The position numbers and the translations under genes were made by a program. From NCBI RefSeq assembly GCF_004405125.1, contig NZ_SORX01000005.1:1-64000 (forward strand): DNA of 64,000 nt, in the 5' to 3' direction. This document shows positions 37,635-46,489 of this stretch, in pieces. Under the pieces are notes generated by a model. It worked only from the letters and a program-made list of their open reading frames with translations, ran no database searches and had not been told where the DNA came from. The stretch comes from Jeotgalibacillus salarius (GTDB taxonomy: Bacteria > Bacillota > Bacilli > Bacillales > Jeotgalibacillaceae). Numbering within the stretch: the first letter of the stretch is position 1; every line of letters starts with the position of its first letter.

Positions 37635-37770
37635 AAGCTGTTGATTGGAGTGGAAGACGTAGACTCCCGCCCCAGGAAGGGACAGGTGAGACCCCTCAGA
37701 GCAAAGCTCGAGGAGGCTAACCGCCCGGGGGCAGGAAAGCGAAGTCTTCCACGGAAATCATCAGCGGTTT
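37635..37770 (+). repeat. Interspersed palindromic repeat, GACAGGTGAGACC subtype
   Basis: From AGCTGTTGATTGGAGTGG to ATCAGCGGTTT. Same subtype as 28586-28717, with matching GACTCCCGCCCC and CCGCCCGGGGGCAGG. It ends less than 40 bases before the nifZ start. The 37368-37634 part of this gap is AT-rich with no gene or clear site that I can support. Confidence 0.9.
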
Positions 37771-37806
37771 ATTAGAGAAGTAATGCTTAAAGAAAGAGTG
37801 ATAATC

Positions 37807-38940
37807 ATGATTTATCTGGATAATAGCGCAACGACTCAGCCTCATCCGGAAGTTGTTTCTTCATATATAAAGGTAAATGAACAGTTTTATGGTAATCCTT
37901 CATCCATTCACCGGTTTGGTGAAAAAGCTTCTTCGCTTTTTGTGAAGGCAAAAAAGCAGTGCAGCGACCTTTCAGGAATCGCTGACTGTAATGTCATTTT
38001 TACATCGGGAGGGACTGAATCAAATAACCTTGCGATTAAAGGTTCTGTTCATGCATTGGCAGCAAAAGGAAAGCATTTAATCACAACTGTCATCGAACAT
38101 CCATCTGTACTCGAAGTGTTTAAGGAGCTTGAGAAAAAAGGTTTTGACGTGACCTATTTACCTGTAAATGAAGCAGGCGTGATTTCTTTAGATGGCCTTA
38201 AACAGGCGTTAAGAAAAGATACGATATTTGTTTCGATCATGTATGTGAATAATGAAATTGGCAGTGTTCAGCCAATAAAAGAAGCTGGTGAGATCATTAA
38301 AGCCCAGTCTGGCGCACGCTTTCATTCAGATGCTGTACAGGGTTTTGGGAAACTTCCGACGGACTTTGATTGTCTGGACCTGATTACTTTGTCAGCGCAT
38401 AAATTTCATGGGCTAAAGGGTTCCGGCCTGCTTGCTTTTAAAAAGGGTCTGAGCATCACGCCGGAAATGATTGGCGGAGGACAGCAGGAAGGGTTCAGGA
38501 GCGGAACTCTGAATACAGCTGGAGTGGTGGCACTCGCTAAGGCCATGCGTCTTGCTTCAGAAAGTCGGGAAGACGCTTTCAATAGGCTGTCTGTTTATAA
38601 TCAATTGCTGAGACGCTTTTTTGAAGGTCAAAATGAGGTGACAGTCATTTCTTCACACAATGCTGCTCCTCATATTTTATCAATTGCAGTACCGGGATTA
38701 ACAGGCGAAGTGATCGTACATGCACTTGATCAAAGAGAAGTGTATATCACCACTTCAAGCGCATGTTCATCTAAATTAAACAAAAAAAGCCACGTGCTTT
38801 CTGCATGTGGACTTAATGATCAAGATATACGCGGTGCTGTAAGGATCAGTCTGGGTGCCATGCAGTCAGAAAAGGACATAAAAGAATTTATCAGGACCTG
38901 GCAGGAAGTCATTCCGCCATTACTGAAAGGAGTAAAGTAA
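37807..38940 (+). CDS. nifZ: Cysteine desulfurase NifZ, partner of ThiI
   Basis: 377 residues, PLP fold type I. IYLDNSATTQPHPEV at the N terminus, the PLP lysine in LSAHKFHGLKGSG (about 200), and the sulfur-carrying cysteine in TTSSACSSKLN (about 324). It takes sulfur from cysteine and hands it to ThiI for 4-thiouridine. The frame opens at 37783 within the tail of the repeat; the ATG at 37807 starts the protein where the family starts. The RBS (AAAGAG) is weak. It is two bases upstream of thiI. Confidence 0.93.
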   Translation: MIYLDNSATTQPHPEVVSSYIKVNEQFYGNPSSIHRFGEKASSLFVKAKKQCSDLSGIADCNVIFTSGGTESNNLAIKGSVHALAAKGKHLITTVIEHPSVLEVFKELEKKGFDVTYLPVNEAGVISLDGLKQALRKDTIFVSIMYVNNEIGSVQPIKEAGEIIKAQSGARFHSDAVQGFGKLPTDFDCLDLITLSAHKFHGLKGSGLLAFKKGLSITPEMIGGGQQEGFRSGTLNTAGVVALAKAMRLASESREDAFNRLSVYNQLLRRFFEGQNEVTVISSHNAAPHILSIAVPGLTGEVIVHALDQREVYITTSSACSSKLNKKSHVLSACGLNDQDIRGAVRISLGAMQSEKDIKEFIRTWQEVIPPLLKGVK

Positions 38941-38942
38941 TC

Positions 38943-40154
38943 ATGCAAATAGACCGGATATTAATCCGTTACGGGGAAATTTCTACTAAAGGAAGGAACC
39001 GTAATAAATTTATCAAACGACTCCAGCAAAATATAGCAGATGCATGTTCAGATCTCACCCGGTTTCATATTGAATCAGGGAGAGACAGAATGCATTTAGA
39101 GCTGAACAATGCTGATGAAGCAGATCAGATCATGGACAGGCTTAAAATTATTTTCGGTATTCAATCATTCAGTCCGGTAGTGAAATCAGGAAGAGATCTG
39201 GATGAAGTGAAAAATCATGCTTCACAGCTTGTGAAGTCAGTTGCAACAGAAGGTACTTTATTCAAAGTAAAAGCGAGAAGAGCTGATAAAAATTATCCGC
39301 TGGATACAAACGAGTTGAATTACGAAATCGGTTCTCACGTACTAAGAGAGGTCCCTGGCTTAAAAGTTGAAATGAAAAAACCCGAAGTTGAACTGACTGT
39401 TGAAGTAAGAAGTGAAGCGGTGTATTTGTCGGCGCAAACGATCCAGGGTGCAGGCGGAATGCCAATCGGTTCAGGAAATAAAGCAGTACTGATGCTATCA
39501 GGAGGCCTCGACAGTCCTGTTGCAGGATATCAGATGATGAAAAGAGGTGTCGAACTGGAGGCCGTTCACTTCTTCAGTCCGCCATTTACCAGTGAAAAAT
39601 CTAAAGAAAAAGTAAAACAATTGGCATCTGAGCTTGCAGGATTTTCTGGTTCAGTTAAACTTCATATTGTACCTTTTACAAAAATTCAGCAGACTATTCA
39701 CCAGCAGGTTCCTGAAAATTACACAATGACGTCAACGCGAAGAATGATGCTCCGTATATCAGATGAGATTAAGAATAAAACAGGGGCAAGAGCGATTGTA
39801 ACAGGTGAAAGTCTCGGTCAGGTAGCAAGTCAGACACTTGAAAGTATGGAGGCGATCAATGCCGTTACACATGCACCCGTTTTGCGCCCGCTGATTGCTT
39901 CGGATAAAACGGATATTATAGAGATCGCAAAAAAGATCGGCACGTATGAAACGTCTATTCTGCCTTACGAAGACTGCTGTACAATTTTTACGCCTGCAGC
40001 CCCGAAAACAAGGCCCAAAACTGAAAAAGTTGCATTCTACGAAAGCTTTATTGATTTTGATGAAATGATCCGGGAAGCTGTCGAAAATACTGAAGTAATC
40101 ACCTTAAAACCCGGTTATCAGTCAGATGAAGATGAAGAAATTGACCTTTTTTAA
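38943..40154 (+). CDS. thiI: tRNA 4-thiouridine synthetase ThiI
   Basis: 403 residues: an N-terminal ferredoxin-like region, a THUMP RNA-binding domain (about 60-165) and a PP-loop ATPase with LSGGLDSP at about 182-189. The conserved cysteine pair is in YEDCCTIFTP (about 343-344). The C-terminal rhodanese domain of the E. coli enzyme is absent, as in Bacillus, where NifZ supplies sulfur directly. It makes s4U8 in tRNA. Co-transcribed with nifZ. Confidence 0.96.
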   Translation: MQIDRILIRYGEISTKGRNRNKFIKRLQQNIADACSDLTRFHIESGRDRMHLELNNADEADQIMDRLKIIFGIQSFSPVVKSGRDLDEVKNHASQLVKSVATEGTLFKVKARRADKNYPLDTNELNYEIGSHVLREVPGLKVEMKKPEVELTVEVRSEAVYLSAQTIQGAGGMPIGSGNKAVLMLSGGLDSPVAGYQMMKRGVELEAVHFFSPPFTSEKSKEKVKQLASELAGFSGSVKLHIVPFTKIQQTIHQQVPENYTMTSTRRMMLRISDEIKNKTGARAIVTGESLGQVASQTLESMEAINAVTHAPVLRPLIASDKTDIIEIAKKIGTYETSILPYEDCCTIFTPAAPKTRPKTEKVAFYESFIDFDEMIREAVENTEVITLKPGYQSDEDEEIDLF

Positions 40155-40174
40155 ACTCTTGTGAACATTTACCA

Positions 40175-40204
40175 TTAATAAGCCGTGTGTTATTGCACAT
40201 TCTA
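40175..40204 (+). promoter_or_regulatory. Sigma-G-type promoter of the SASP gene
   Basis: TTAATA (40175-40180), 17 bases, CATTCTA (40198-40204). This fits the forespore sigma-G pattern (TGAATA-like -35, CATWMTA -10) at 12 of 13 positions and lies 24 bases before the start codon. Confidence 0.8.
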
Positions 40205-40227
40205 TAGTCACAAGGAGGTGATAGCAC

Positions 40228-40428
40228 ATGGCAAACAGAAGCTCAAATCAGCTTGTTGTTCCAGGTGTAGAACAAGCTCTTGATCAAATGAAATACGAAA
40301 TTGCTACTGAGTTTGGCGTACAGCTTGGAGCTGACTCTACAGCACGCGCAAACGGTTCAGTAGGTGGGGAAATCACTAAGCGTCTAGTTCAGATGGCTGA
40401 ACAACAGCTTAGCGGATACCAGAAATAA
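40228..40428 (+). CDS. sspA: Small acid-soluble spore protein, alpha/beta type
   Basis: 66 residues. Both conserved alpha/beta SASP segments are present: the germination-protease site YEIATEFGV (cut after the Glu) and [15 protein letters not shown]. It coats and protects DNA in the dormant forespore and is degraded at germination. AAGGAGGTG precedes the ATG. It directly follows thiI, as sspA does in B. subtilis, and is expressed from a sigma-G-like promoter. Confidence 0.96.
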   Translation: MANRSSNQLVVPGVEQALDQMKYEIATEFGVQLGADSTARANGSVGGEITKRLVQMAEQQLSGYQK

Positions 40429-40433
40429 TGAAT

Positions 40434-40472
40434 AAAAAACAGCAGGTGTCCATTATGGCGCCTGCTGTTTTT
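40434..40472 (+). terminator. Intrinsic terminator of sspA
   Basis: AAAAACAGCAGG / CCTGCTGTTTTT hairpin with T-run. Confidence 0.88.
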
Positions 40473-40576
40473 ACGATTTGCCATTCCTCAATACAGATTT
40501 AAAGTGAAAACACTTCATCTTTCGAAATATTTTTTGTACACTGAGTATAAATGTGTCGAAAGTAGAGGGATTACAT

Positions 40577-42169
40577 ATGCTGCAGCTTTTTAAAAATGGA
40601 ACAATTTATACAATGGAAAATGAACATACAACGGTCGATGCCTTATTAACAAGTAACGGTAAAATAAAAGCGGTTGGATCTGAAAAAGAAGTCAGGTCTG
40701 CTGCAGGAAGTGAAGAAATAACGACAGTGGATTTAGACGGAAAAACCATGTTCCCCGGTTTTGTGGACAGCCATTTACATCTGGTTGGTGTAGGGGAAAC
40801 GCTACTCAGACTTGATTTGTCCGACATGACTTCAAAGAACGAAGTGCTTGAAGCCGTAAGAAAAAAAGCCCGCGAATTATCAAAAGGTGAATGGATTCAG
40901 GGTGACGGCTGGAATGAAAACCAATGGGAGGATTCATCAGTACCAACTGCGGAAGAACTGGATGAGGCAGCGCCGGATCATCCTGTAATTTTAAAAAGAA
41001 TTTGCCGGCATGCAGTTGTGGTTAATTCTTTTGCGTTATTTCTTGCAAGAATTGATGCCGGGACTCCTGACCCTGAAGGTGGAGTGATTGAACGGCGTGA
41101 AGAGAAGCTTACCGGACAATTAAAGGATCAGGCACAGGATTTAATGATTCCTGCACTGCCACCTATTGAAGAAGAGTATATTCAAACTGCATTAAAAACA
41201 GCACTTGAACACGCGTGGTCTCTCGGGTTAACAGGAGGTCATACTGAAGATTTAAGCTATTATGGTGATTTTACACGAACGTACCGTGCATTCCAGAAAG
41301 TCATTGAAGAAGATGGACGTCCTTTCCGTGCACATCTGCTGGTACATCACCATGTAATCGAAGACTGGCACAGGCAGGGGCACTCGTTCAGATCAGGTTC
41401 ACGCTACGTTGAATTTGGTGCAATGAAAATCTTTGCCGACGGAGCACTTGGAGGGCGGACCGCACTCCTGAAAAATGGTTATGCAGATGACCCGGGTGAA
41501 AAAGGCGTCGCAATCCATTCACCTGAAAAACTAAAACAGCTCGTTTGGAAAGCGAGGCAGTACGATATGCCGGTTGCTGTTCATACAATTGGTGATCAGG
41601 CATTTGAATATATCATTGATGCAATTGAAGCGTTTCCTTCCAATGGAGAAAGAGATCGATTGATCCACGCACAGATCCTTGATGAAGAATTAATCAAGCG
41701 AGCAGAGAAGCTGCCGATTGTGCTGGATATTCAGCCAAGATTTGTGCCCTCAGATTTTCCATGGGTAGAAGTCCGAATAGGAAAAGACCGGATGAAATGG
41801 AACTATGCATGGAAAACACTCATGGACAGAGGAATTGCACTTGCCGGAGGCTCAGATGCACCAATCGAACCGGTGGCACCACTACTAGGCATTCATGCAG
41901 CGGTTACGCGTACAAAGCCGGAGGATGAAAATAAAACAGTGTATGGTGAAAGTGAAAAATTATCAATGTATGAAGCCATTTCACTATTCACTAAAGGGAG
42001 TGCGTTCGCCTGTCATCACGAACATGACAGAGGCATTATCAAGCCAGGTTTTGCTGCAGACTTTACTGTACTAGAAGCGGATCCGTTCAAAGAAAATCCG
42101 GATCGTCTGCTTACAATGGATGTCGAACGCACAATCGTGGATGGAAAGACGGTTTACTCAAAAAAATGA
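40577..42169 (+). CDS. ytcJ: Amidohydrolase family protein (YtcJ-like)
   Basis: 530 residues of the metal-dependent amidohydrolase superfamily (amidohydrolase_3). HxH metal ligands occur in FVDSHLHLVGVG (about 60), a later HTIGDQA, and the catalytic-aspartate region GGSDAPIEP. It hydrolyses an unidentified C-N bond; the substrate is not predictable. AGAGGG ends 7 bases before the ATG at 40577, which I prefer to the in-frame start at 40553. Confidence 0.85.
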   Translation: MLQLFKNGTIYTMENEHTTVDALLTSNGKIKAVGSEKEVRSAAGSEEITTVDLDGKTMFPGFVDSHLHLVGVGETLLRLDLSDMTSKNEVLEAVRKKARELSKGEWIQGDGWNENQWEDSSVPTAEELDEAAPDHPVILKRICRHAVVVNSFALFLARIDAGTPDPEGGVIERREEKLTGQLKDQAQDLMIPALPPIEEEYIQTALKTALEHAWSLGLTGGHTEDLSYYGDFTRTYRAFQKVIEEDGRPFRAHLLVHHHVIEDWHRQGHSFRSGSRYVEFGAMKIFADGALGGRTALLKNGYADDPGEKGVAIHSPEKLKQLVWKARQYDMPVAVHTIGDQAFEYIIDAIEAFPSNGERDRLIHAQILDEELIKRAEKLPIVLDIQPRFVPSDFPWVEVRIGKDRMKWNYAWKTLMDRGIALAGGSDAPIEPVAPLLGIHAAVTRTKPEDENKTVYGESEKLSMYEAISLFTKGSAFACHHEHDRGIIKPGFAADFTVLEADPFKENPDRLLTMDVERTIVDGKTVYSKK

Positions 42170-42179
42170 TGATTATTTG

Positions 42180-42315
42180 AACCGCTGCCCCTCTCCATGG
42201 AGGACTGCGCTTTCCGCACCCGTCCGGACGAGCCTCCTCACCGCTTCGCGCCTGCGGGGTCTCGTCTGTCCTTACTGGTGCAGGAGTCTCCGTCCTCCAC
42301 TACGAGGGCCAGCTG
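42180..42315 (-). repeat. Interspersed palindromic repeat, long subtype
   Basis: Opposite-strand copy of 13565-13702 with the core (42228-42265) in the usual orientation relative to the arms. It starts on the plus strand as GAACCGCTGCCCCTCTCC and ends GGCCAGCTG. It comes directly after the ytcJ stop codon. Confidence 0.9.
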
Positions 42316-42442
42316 AATGTCTTTGAGAAGGTAAAACAACTTTTTAAAAGGGGTTATATGTTTAATTAATCCTTGTAAAAATTCGAGATTAGCCATTAAC
42401 TTATCTAATGGTGTGAATTGAATGGTAGAACGGGGCGGTATG

Positions 42443-43354
42443 ATGGAGAATGAAGAAAGAAGAGGCATAATTTATACTGCCCTTGCTTATACATTATGGG
42501 GATTACTGCCGCTTTACTGGAAGTTTGTTCAGCATGTATCGGCAGATGAAATTCTGGCAAATCGCATTTTCTGGTCATTTTGGTTTATGCTCGTATTGCT
42601 GATTGCAACAAAGCAGTTCAACCACTTTAAAACAGAGGCACTTTCTCTTTTCAAAAGACCCAAACTGCTTGCTGCTTTAGTAACGGCATCTGTTTTGATC
42701 AGCATTAACTGGTTTGTATACATATGGGCAGTGAATTCAGAACAAATGGTAGAAGCAAGTTTGGGGTATTATATTAACCCACTGGTTTCTGTTTTGTTAG
42801 GTGTTTTTGTATTGAAGGAAGTTCTATCGAAAGCACAGGTTTTATCTTTTATTTTAGCGCTTATAGGTGTATTGATATTAACCATTTCATATGGCAGTTT
42901 CCCCTGGATCGCTTTTGCACTGGCATTTTCATTCGGTCTCTACGGGCTTGTGAAGAAAATGCTGCGCGTGAATGCAGCAATTGGTTTAACACTCGAAACG
43001 ATGACGATTATGCCGATTGCACTTCTTTATCTTGGCTATTTGCAACAAACAGAAGTTTTATCAATATTGCACGTGTCATTAAGCACGGATTTATTGTTAA
43101 TTGGTGCCGGAGCAGTAACTGCTATACCACTGCTATTATTCGCGAATGGCGCTCAGCGGATTCCGCTGTTTATGGTCGGTTTCCTTCAGTATATTGCACC
43201 GACACTTACATTGATTCTCGGGGTGTTTTTATATGGAGAACCTTTTACAGCAATTGATTTAATATCATTTATATTTATTTGGCTCAGTCTGACTGTCTTT
43301 ACAGTTTCAAGAATGAGGCTGTCAAGACAGACGAGATTGCGCAGAAAACAATAA
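42443..43354 (+). CDS. rarD: RarD/EamA-type permease
   Basis: About 303 residues with ten predicted membrane helices in two EamA halves. The N-terminal YTLWGLLPLYWK is characteristic of RarD proteins. Family members are drug/metabolite exporters, and some raise chloramphenicol resistance; the substrate here is unknown. Three in-frame ATGs lie close together (42422, 42440, 42443). GGGG at 42432-42435 is best spaced for 42443, so the start is uncertain by a few residues. Confidence 0.88.
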   Translation: MENEERRGIIYTALAYTLWGLLPLYWKFVQHVSADEILANRIFWSFWFMLVLLIATKQFNHFKTEALSLFKRPKLLAALVTASVLISINWFVYIWAVNSEQMVEASLGYYINPLVSVLLGVFVLKEVLSKAQVLSFILALIGVLILTISYGSFPWIAFALAFSFGLYGLVKKMLRVNAAIGLTLETMTIMPIALLYLGYLQQTEVLSILHVSLSTDLLLIGAGAVTAIPLLLFANGAQRIPLFMVGFLQYIAPTLTLILGVFLYGEPFTAIDLISFIFIWLSLTVFTVSRMRLSRQTRLRRKQ

Positions 43355-43380
43355 AAGCTGCGGGGGAATCCCGCAGCTTT
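43354..43380. terminator. Terminator between rarD and nadK
   Basis: AAAGCTGCGGG / CCCGCAGCTTT hairpin, with TTTTATT on the minus strand. It overlaps the rarD stop region, so it may serve mainly nadK. Confidence 0.75.
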
Positions 43381-43384
43381 ACTG

Positions 43385-44185
43385 TTATAAAAATGTTCTC
43401 TTCACTTTTTCCCAGAAAGAATTATCTTTCAGCTTTACAGTTTTAACGAGATTGTCGCTTAATGACAGATCAACGTGATTAACATGGCTGATCCCGAGCG
43501 CTTCGTTGTCGAGGCCCATAACAGGGTAGTCATTGCCATCCTGTGTGACTGAAAGTCGAAGCTTTCGCTGACCGCTCAGGATAAATGACGAACCAAGTGT
43601 ACGGAACCTGTTGCTGTTCACAGAAGCGAGTTCGCTTACCTGCATACATGGAAGCATTGGATCCACGACAGCGCCACCAACTGATTTATTATATGCAGAG
43701 CTTCCTGTAGGTGTCGAAATAATCATGCCGTCACCACGGAACGTTTCAAAGTGCAGGTCATCAATATGTACATCCATCACGAATGTTTTAATGATACCAG
43801 AGCGGATACTGAATTCATTCAGACAAAGGAAGCTTGTTTCATCATCAACTGTAACCTGAATTGTAGGGTACTTTCTAATTTCAATCTGATCCTGTGTCAT
43901 CGCTTCAATCATAGATGAAATGTCATCTACATGAAAGTCGCAGTAGAGGCTCTTTTTACCTGAGTCTGACACGCCTGCATAGAGGCAGTCCTGTCTGAAT
44001 CCGGTTTTTCTGACAGCCTGAAGAAATGCACCATCACCACCAAGACTTACAATAATATTAGCTTTTTTATAGTCCTGAACAACGGTGAAGTTGTAACGTT
44101 CAGCAAGTTCCTGAAGCATACGAAGGTGCTCTTTTGCAGTTTCAGTTTTACGTGCGTAAAAATAAATATTTCTTCTTTCAGTCAT
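43385..44185 (-). CDS. ppnK: NAD kinase (second, YtdI-type)
   Basis: 266 residues. Diagnostic NAD kinase motifs SLGGDGAFLQAVR (about 46-58) and TPTGSSAYNKSVGG (about 157-170) are present. It phosphorylates NAD to NADP with ATP or polyphosphate. Bacillus carries two paralogues; this one, beside sppA, corresponds to YtdI (NadG). GGAGGG precedes the ATG. It is divergent from sppA. Confidence 0.93.
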   Translation of the reverse strand: MTERRNIYFYARKTETAKEHLRMLQELAERYNFTVVQDYKKANIIVSLGGDGAFLQAVRKTGFRQDCLYAGVSDSGKKSLYCDFHVDDISSMIEAMTQDQIEIRKYPTIQVTVDDETSFLCLNEFSIRSGIIKTFVMDVHIDDLHFETFRGDGMIISTPTGSSAYNKSVGGAVVDPMLPCMQVSELASVNSNRFRTLGSSFILSGQRKLRLSVTQDGNDYPVMGLDNEALGISHVNHVDLSLSDNLVKTVKLKDNSFWEKVKRTFL

Positions 44186-44323
44186 GTGAATCCCTCCAAA
44201 TCAAACTTTAATGAATGGTGTTAAATTAAGCATACAAAAAGAATGATTAAAGTGTATCATGAAATGAAACATATCTGAAAGCAGAACGTATAGACAAGAG
44301 AGAGAATACAGGAGGTTTTAGAA

Positions 44324-45325
44324 ATGAATACAAAAAGATGGATTGCGCTCGGAATTGCAGGAGTATTATTTATTGTGTCCGCTGGTATTAACTTTGCGAC
44401 AGCTGCGCTTTCGACTGATTTTAACGAAATGTTTTCTTCGTTTGAAACAACGGATGGTCTTTCTGAAGAGGTTATTGAAACTGGCAGTGCCACTAACCGG
44501 ATTGCTGTGATTGATTTAAATGGAACGATTCAGGATACAGGTGAAACTGGTGGATTACTTGGTGCTGCCGGTTATAATCACGCTCACTTCATGGAACAGC
44601 TTAACCAGGTGAAAGAAGATGTTTCCATTAAAGGGGTCGTATTAAGTGTCAATACACCAGGTGGCGGTGTCGTTGAAAGTGCACAAATTCACGATAAGAT
44701 TTTAGAAATTCAGGAAGAAGCCGGTAAGACTGTGTATGTATCGATGGGTGCACAGGCTACATCAGGCGGTTATTATGTAGCTGCGCCTGCTGATAAAATT
44801 TTTGCCAGCAGGGAAACGATGACAGGCTCACTTGGCGTTATTCTGCAAAGCATTAATTATGGAGAGCTTGCTGAGAATTACGGTGTAGAGTTCGTTACAG
44901 TTACTTCAGGCGAATTTAAAGACATGCTGAATCCGGCAGAAGAAGTGCGGGAAGAGGACCTCGAAATCGTACGCAGTATTTTAAATGATTCTTACGATGG
45001 TTTTGTTGATGTGATTGCAAACGGACGTGAAATGTCTGAGGACAGAGTAAGAGAGATTGCTGATGGCCGTATTTACAATGGCGTTCAGGCACTTGAGCTT
45101 GATCTGATTGACGAATTTGGGTATGAAGAAGATGTGATCAGCGCAATAAAAACAGATCTTGACATTGAAAATGCATCTGTCATCCATTATGGAATGCCAA
45201 ATGACCTGAGCTCACTGCTTTCACTGCAGGTGCAAAAGACGCTCGGCGGACTTGAGGGTCAAATTCTTTCAGAAGTGATGAGTCATACTGGCGGACCACG
45301 CCCAATGTACTTGTACGCTGATTAA
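44324..45325 (+). CDS. sppA: Signal peptide peptidase SppA
   Basis: 333 residues. One N-terminal membrane anchor (about 5-25) precedes an S49 serine-lysine protease domain. Ser147 in QATSGGYYVA and Lys199 in SGEFKDMLNP fall at the same positions as the catalytic pair of B. subtilis SppA. It degrades remnant signal peptides and membrane-side peptides. AGGAGG precedes the ATG. It is followed after 14 bases by yteJ, forming an operon. Confidence 0.95.
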   Translation: MNTKRWIALGIAGVLFIVSAGINFATAALSTDFNEMFSSFETTDGLSEEVIETGSATNRIAVIDLNGTIQDTGETGGLLGAAGYNHAHFMEQLNQVKEDVSIKGVVLSVNTPGGGVVESAQIHDKILEIQEEAGKTVYVSMGAQATSGGYYVAAPADKIFASRETMTGSLGVILQSINYGELAENYGVEFVTVTSGEFKDMLNPAEEVREEDLEIVRSILNDSYDGFVDVIANGREMSEDRVREIADGRIYNGVQALELDLIDEFGYEEDVISAIKTDLDIENASVIHYGMPNDLSSLLSLQVQKTLGGLEGQILSEVMSHTGGPRPMYLYAD

Positions 45326-45339
45326 AAGGAGGAAGCTGA

Positions 45340-45846
45340 ATGGAAACGAATGAAACAAATCACCTGGCAACACCAGCTTTCCTACCTCATTACGGCGGAT
45401 TCTGGATCCGGGTATGCGCATATCTATTCGATCTGCTTGTCATTGGCGCACTTAACGGGTTATTGGTTTATCCTGTGTTCAGATTAAGCGGTCTGGAAAT
45501 GGGAAGCGGTATGTTCAGTGGCGTTAACATAGTCACAGCCATAGTGTTTTTTGCTTATTTTGTATTAATGACAAAATTCTTTGGTCAGACTCTTGGAAAA
45601 ATGATTTTCGGTTTGAGAGTTGTTTCAAAAGAAGGAAAACGTCCCGGCTGGATAACTGTGATCATCAGAGAGCTTGCAGGCCGCTACATTTACACTTCGA
45701 TTACTTTTTTTGGACTTCCTTTCCTGGCGATTCTTTACGCGGTTGCAGCATTTACGCCAAAAAAGCAGGGTATCCACGATATTTTTGCGGATACTGCGGT
45801 TGTTCATGAGAGAACAGTTGTCAGACCTGAAACGGCTAACGTATAA
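45340..45846 (+). CDS. yteJ: RDD family membrane protein YteJ
   Basis: 168 residues with three membrane helices. The RDD signature appears as RVCAYLFDLLVIGAL near residue 24 and GQTLGKMIFGLRVV near 86. Function is not firmly known; in B. subtilis YteJ is the partner of, and inhibitor for, SppA. Only 14 bases separate it from sppA, and AGGAGG lies before the ATG. Its transcript reaches a strong hairpin that overlaps the next gene's start. Confidence 0.9.
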   Translation: METNETNHLATPAFLPHYGGFWIRVCAYLFDLLVIGALNGLLVYPVFRLSGLEMGSGMFSGVNIVTAIVFFAYFVLMTKFFGQTLGKMIFGLRVVSKEGKRPGWITVIIRELAGRYIYTSITFFGLPFLAILYAVAAFTPKKQGIHDIFADTAVVHERTVVRPETANV

Positions 45847-45855
45847 ATAAAACAT

Positions 45856-45906
45856 AAAAGGGCAGTTTATCATAGAGGTGCGATCTATGATAAAGCTGCT
45901 CTTTTT
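45856..45906 (+). terminator. Terminator-like hairpin covering the ytfI start site
   Basis: A 20-21 bp stem with one bulge. The left arm is AAAAGGGCAGTTTATCATAG (45856-45875, plus A45876), the loop GGTGCGA, and the right arm 45884-45905 reads TCTATGATAAAG then CTGCTCTTTT. A T-rich tail follows. The loop holds part of the ytfI RBS and the ATG at 45887 is in the stem. It looks like the sppA-yteJ terminator. Confidence 0.8.
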
Positions 45907-46489
45907 ATTATTACTCCCATTATTTTTAATGTGCAGGTGTAAATGTCATATTAATGCCGATTGGAAAGGAAAGTATATTAATATGTTCATCGTGATCAAA
46001 GTAGCAGGAATTAAAATTAAACGCTGGCATATACCAATTGAGTTATCTTTGGAACCTGATTATAAGCTCAACAGCAATAATAAGAAATTTACTAAAAATG
46101 ACCTCCACAGTGTTAAAGAAAACCTTCAAAAGATTAAAGAGAAAGTTTTTGATTTGAAACACTGGATAAAAGACAGTTTGAAAGGATTTAAAGTTGACTC
46201 GTTACATTTATCAGCAGGTGTAGGAGTGGACAGACCTGACTGGTGTGCCTGGCTAAATGGAGGTATTGGTATTTTACAGTCAATCATTGTTCAACAGATT
46301 TCCAGATTTATAAAGCTGGATACGCGACCTTATATTTCAATTCATCCCATCTATTACTCATCACCATTTACCGCAGCATGCACCTGCATAATTTCGGTTT
46401 CTTTTGCACACCTTATTAAAGCAGGCGTGATTCTATTATTCAGAAGAATCACAGTGAAGCAGAAAAAAGCGAGGAAGCAGGTGGCTTAG
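45887..46489 (+). CDS. ytfI: DUF2953 family protein YtfI
   Basis: 200 residues. A short N-terminal hydrophobic stretch (LLFLLLLPLFLM) and a second one near residue 165 (FTAACTCIISVSFAHLI) flank a Lys-rich segment; the GRIGIL-like DWCAWLNGGIGIL is typical of DUF2953. Function is unknown, though it pairs with ytfJ in spore formers. The start is uncertain: ATG 45887 after AGAGGTG, or GTG 45878. Both lie in a strong hairpin. Its stop codon abuts the TTG start of ytfJ, so the two are coupled. Confidence 0.82.
   Translation: MIKLLFLLLLPLFLMCRCKCHINADWKGKYINMFIVIKVAGIKIKRWHIPIELSLEPDYKLNSNNKKFTKNDLHSVKENLQKIKEKVFDLKHWIKDSLKGFKVDSLHLSAGVGVDRPDWCAWLNGGIGILQSIIVQQISRFIKLDTRPYISIHPIYYSSPFTAACTCIISVSFAHLIKAGVILLFRRITVKQKKARKQVA

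Noticed and set aside
42120-42326. Short Arg/Pro-rich frames across the palindromic repeats (also at 37, 13554, 28464 and 28490)
   Set aside because: The same frames recur simply because the repeat recurs; stop positions and frames differ between copies and no RBS is present.
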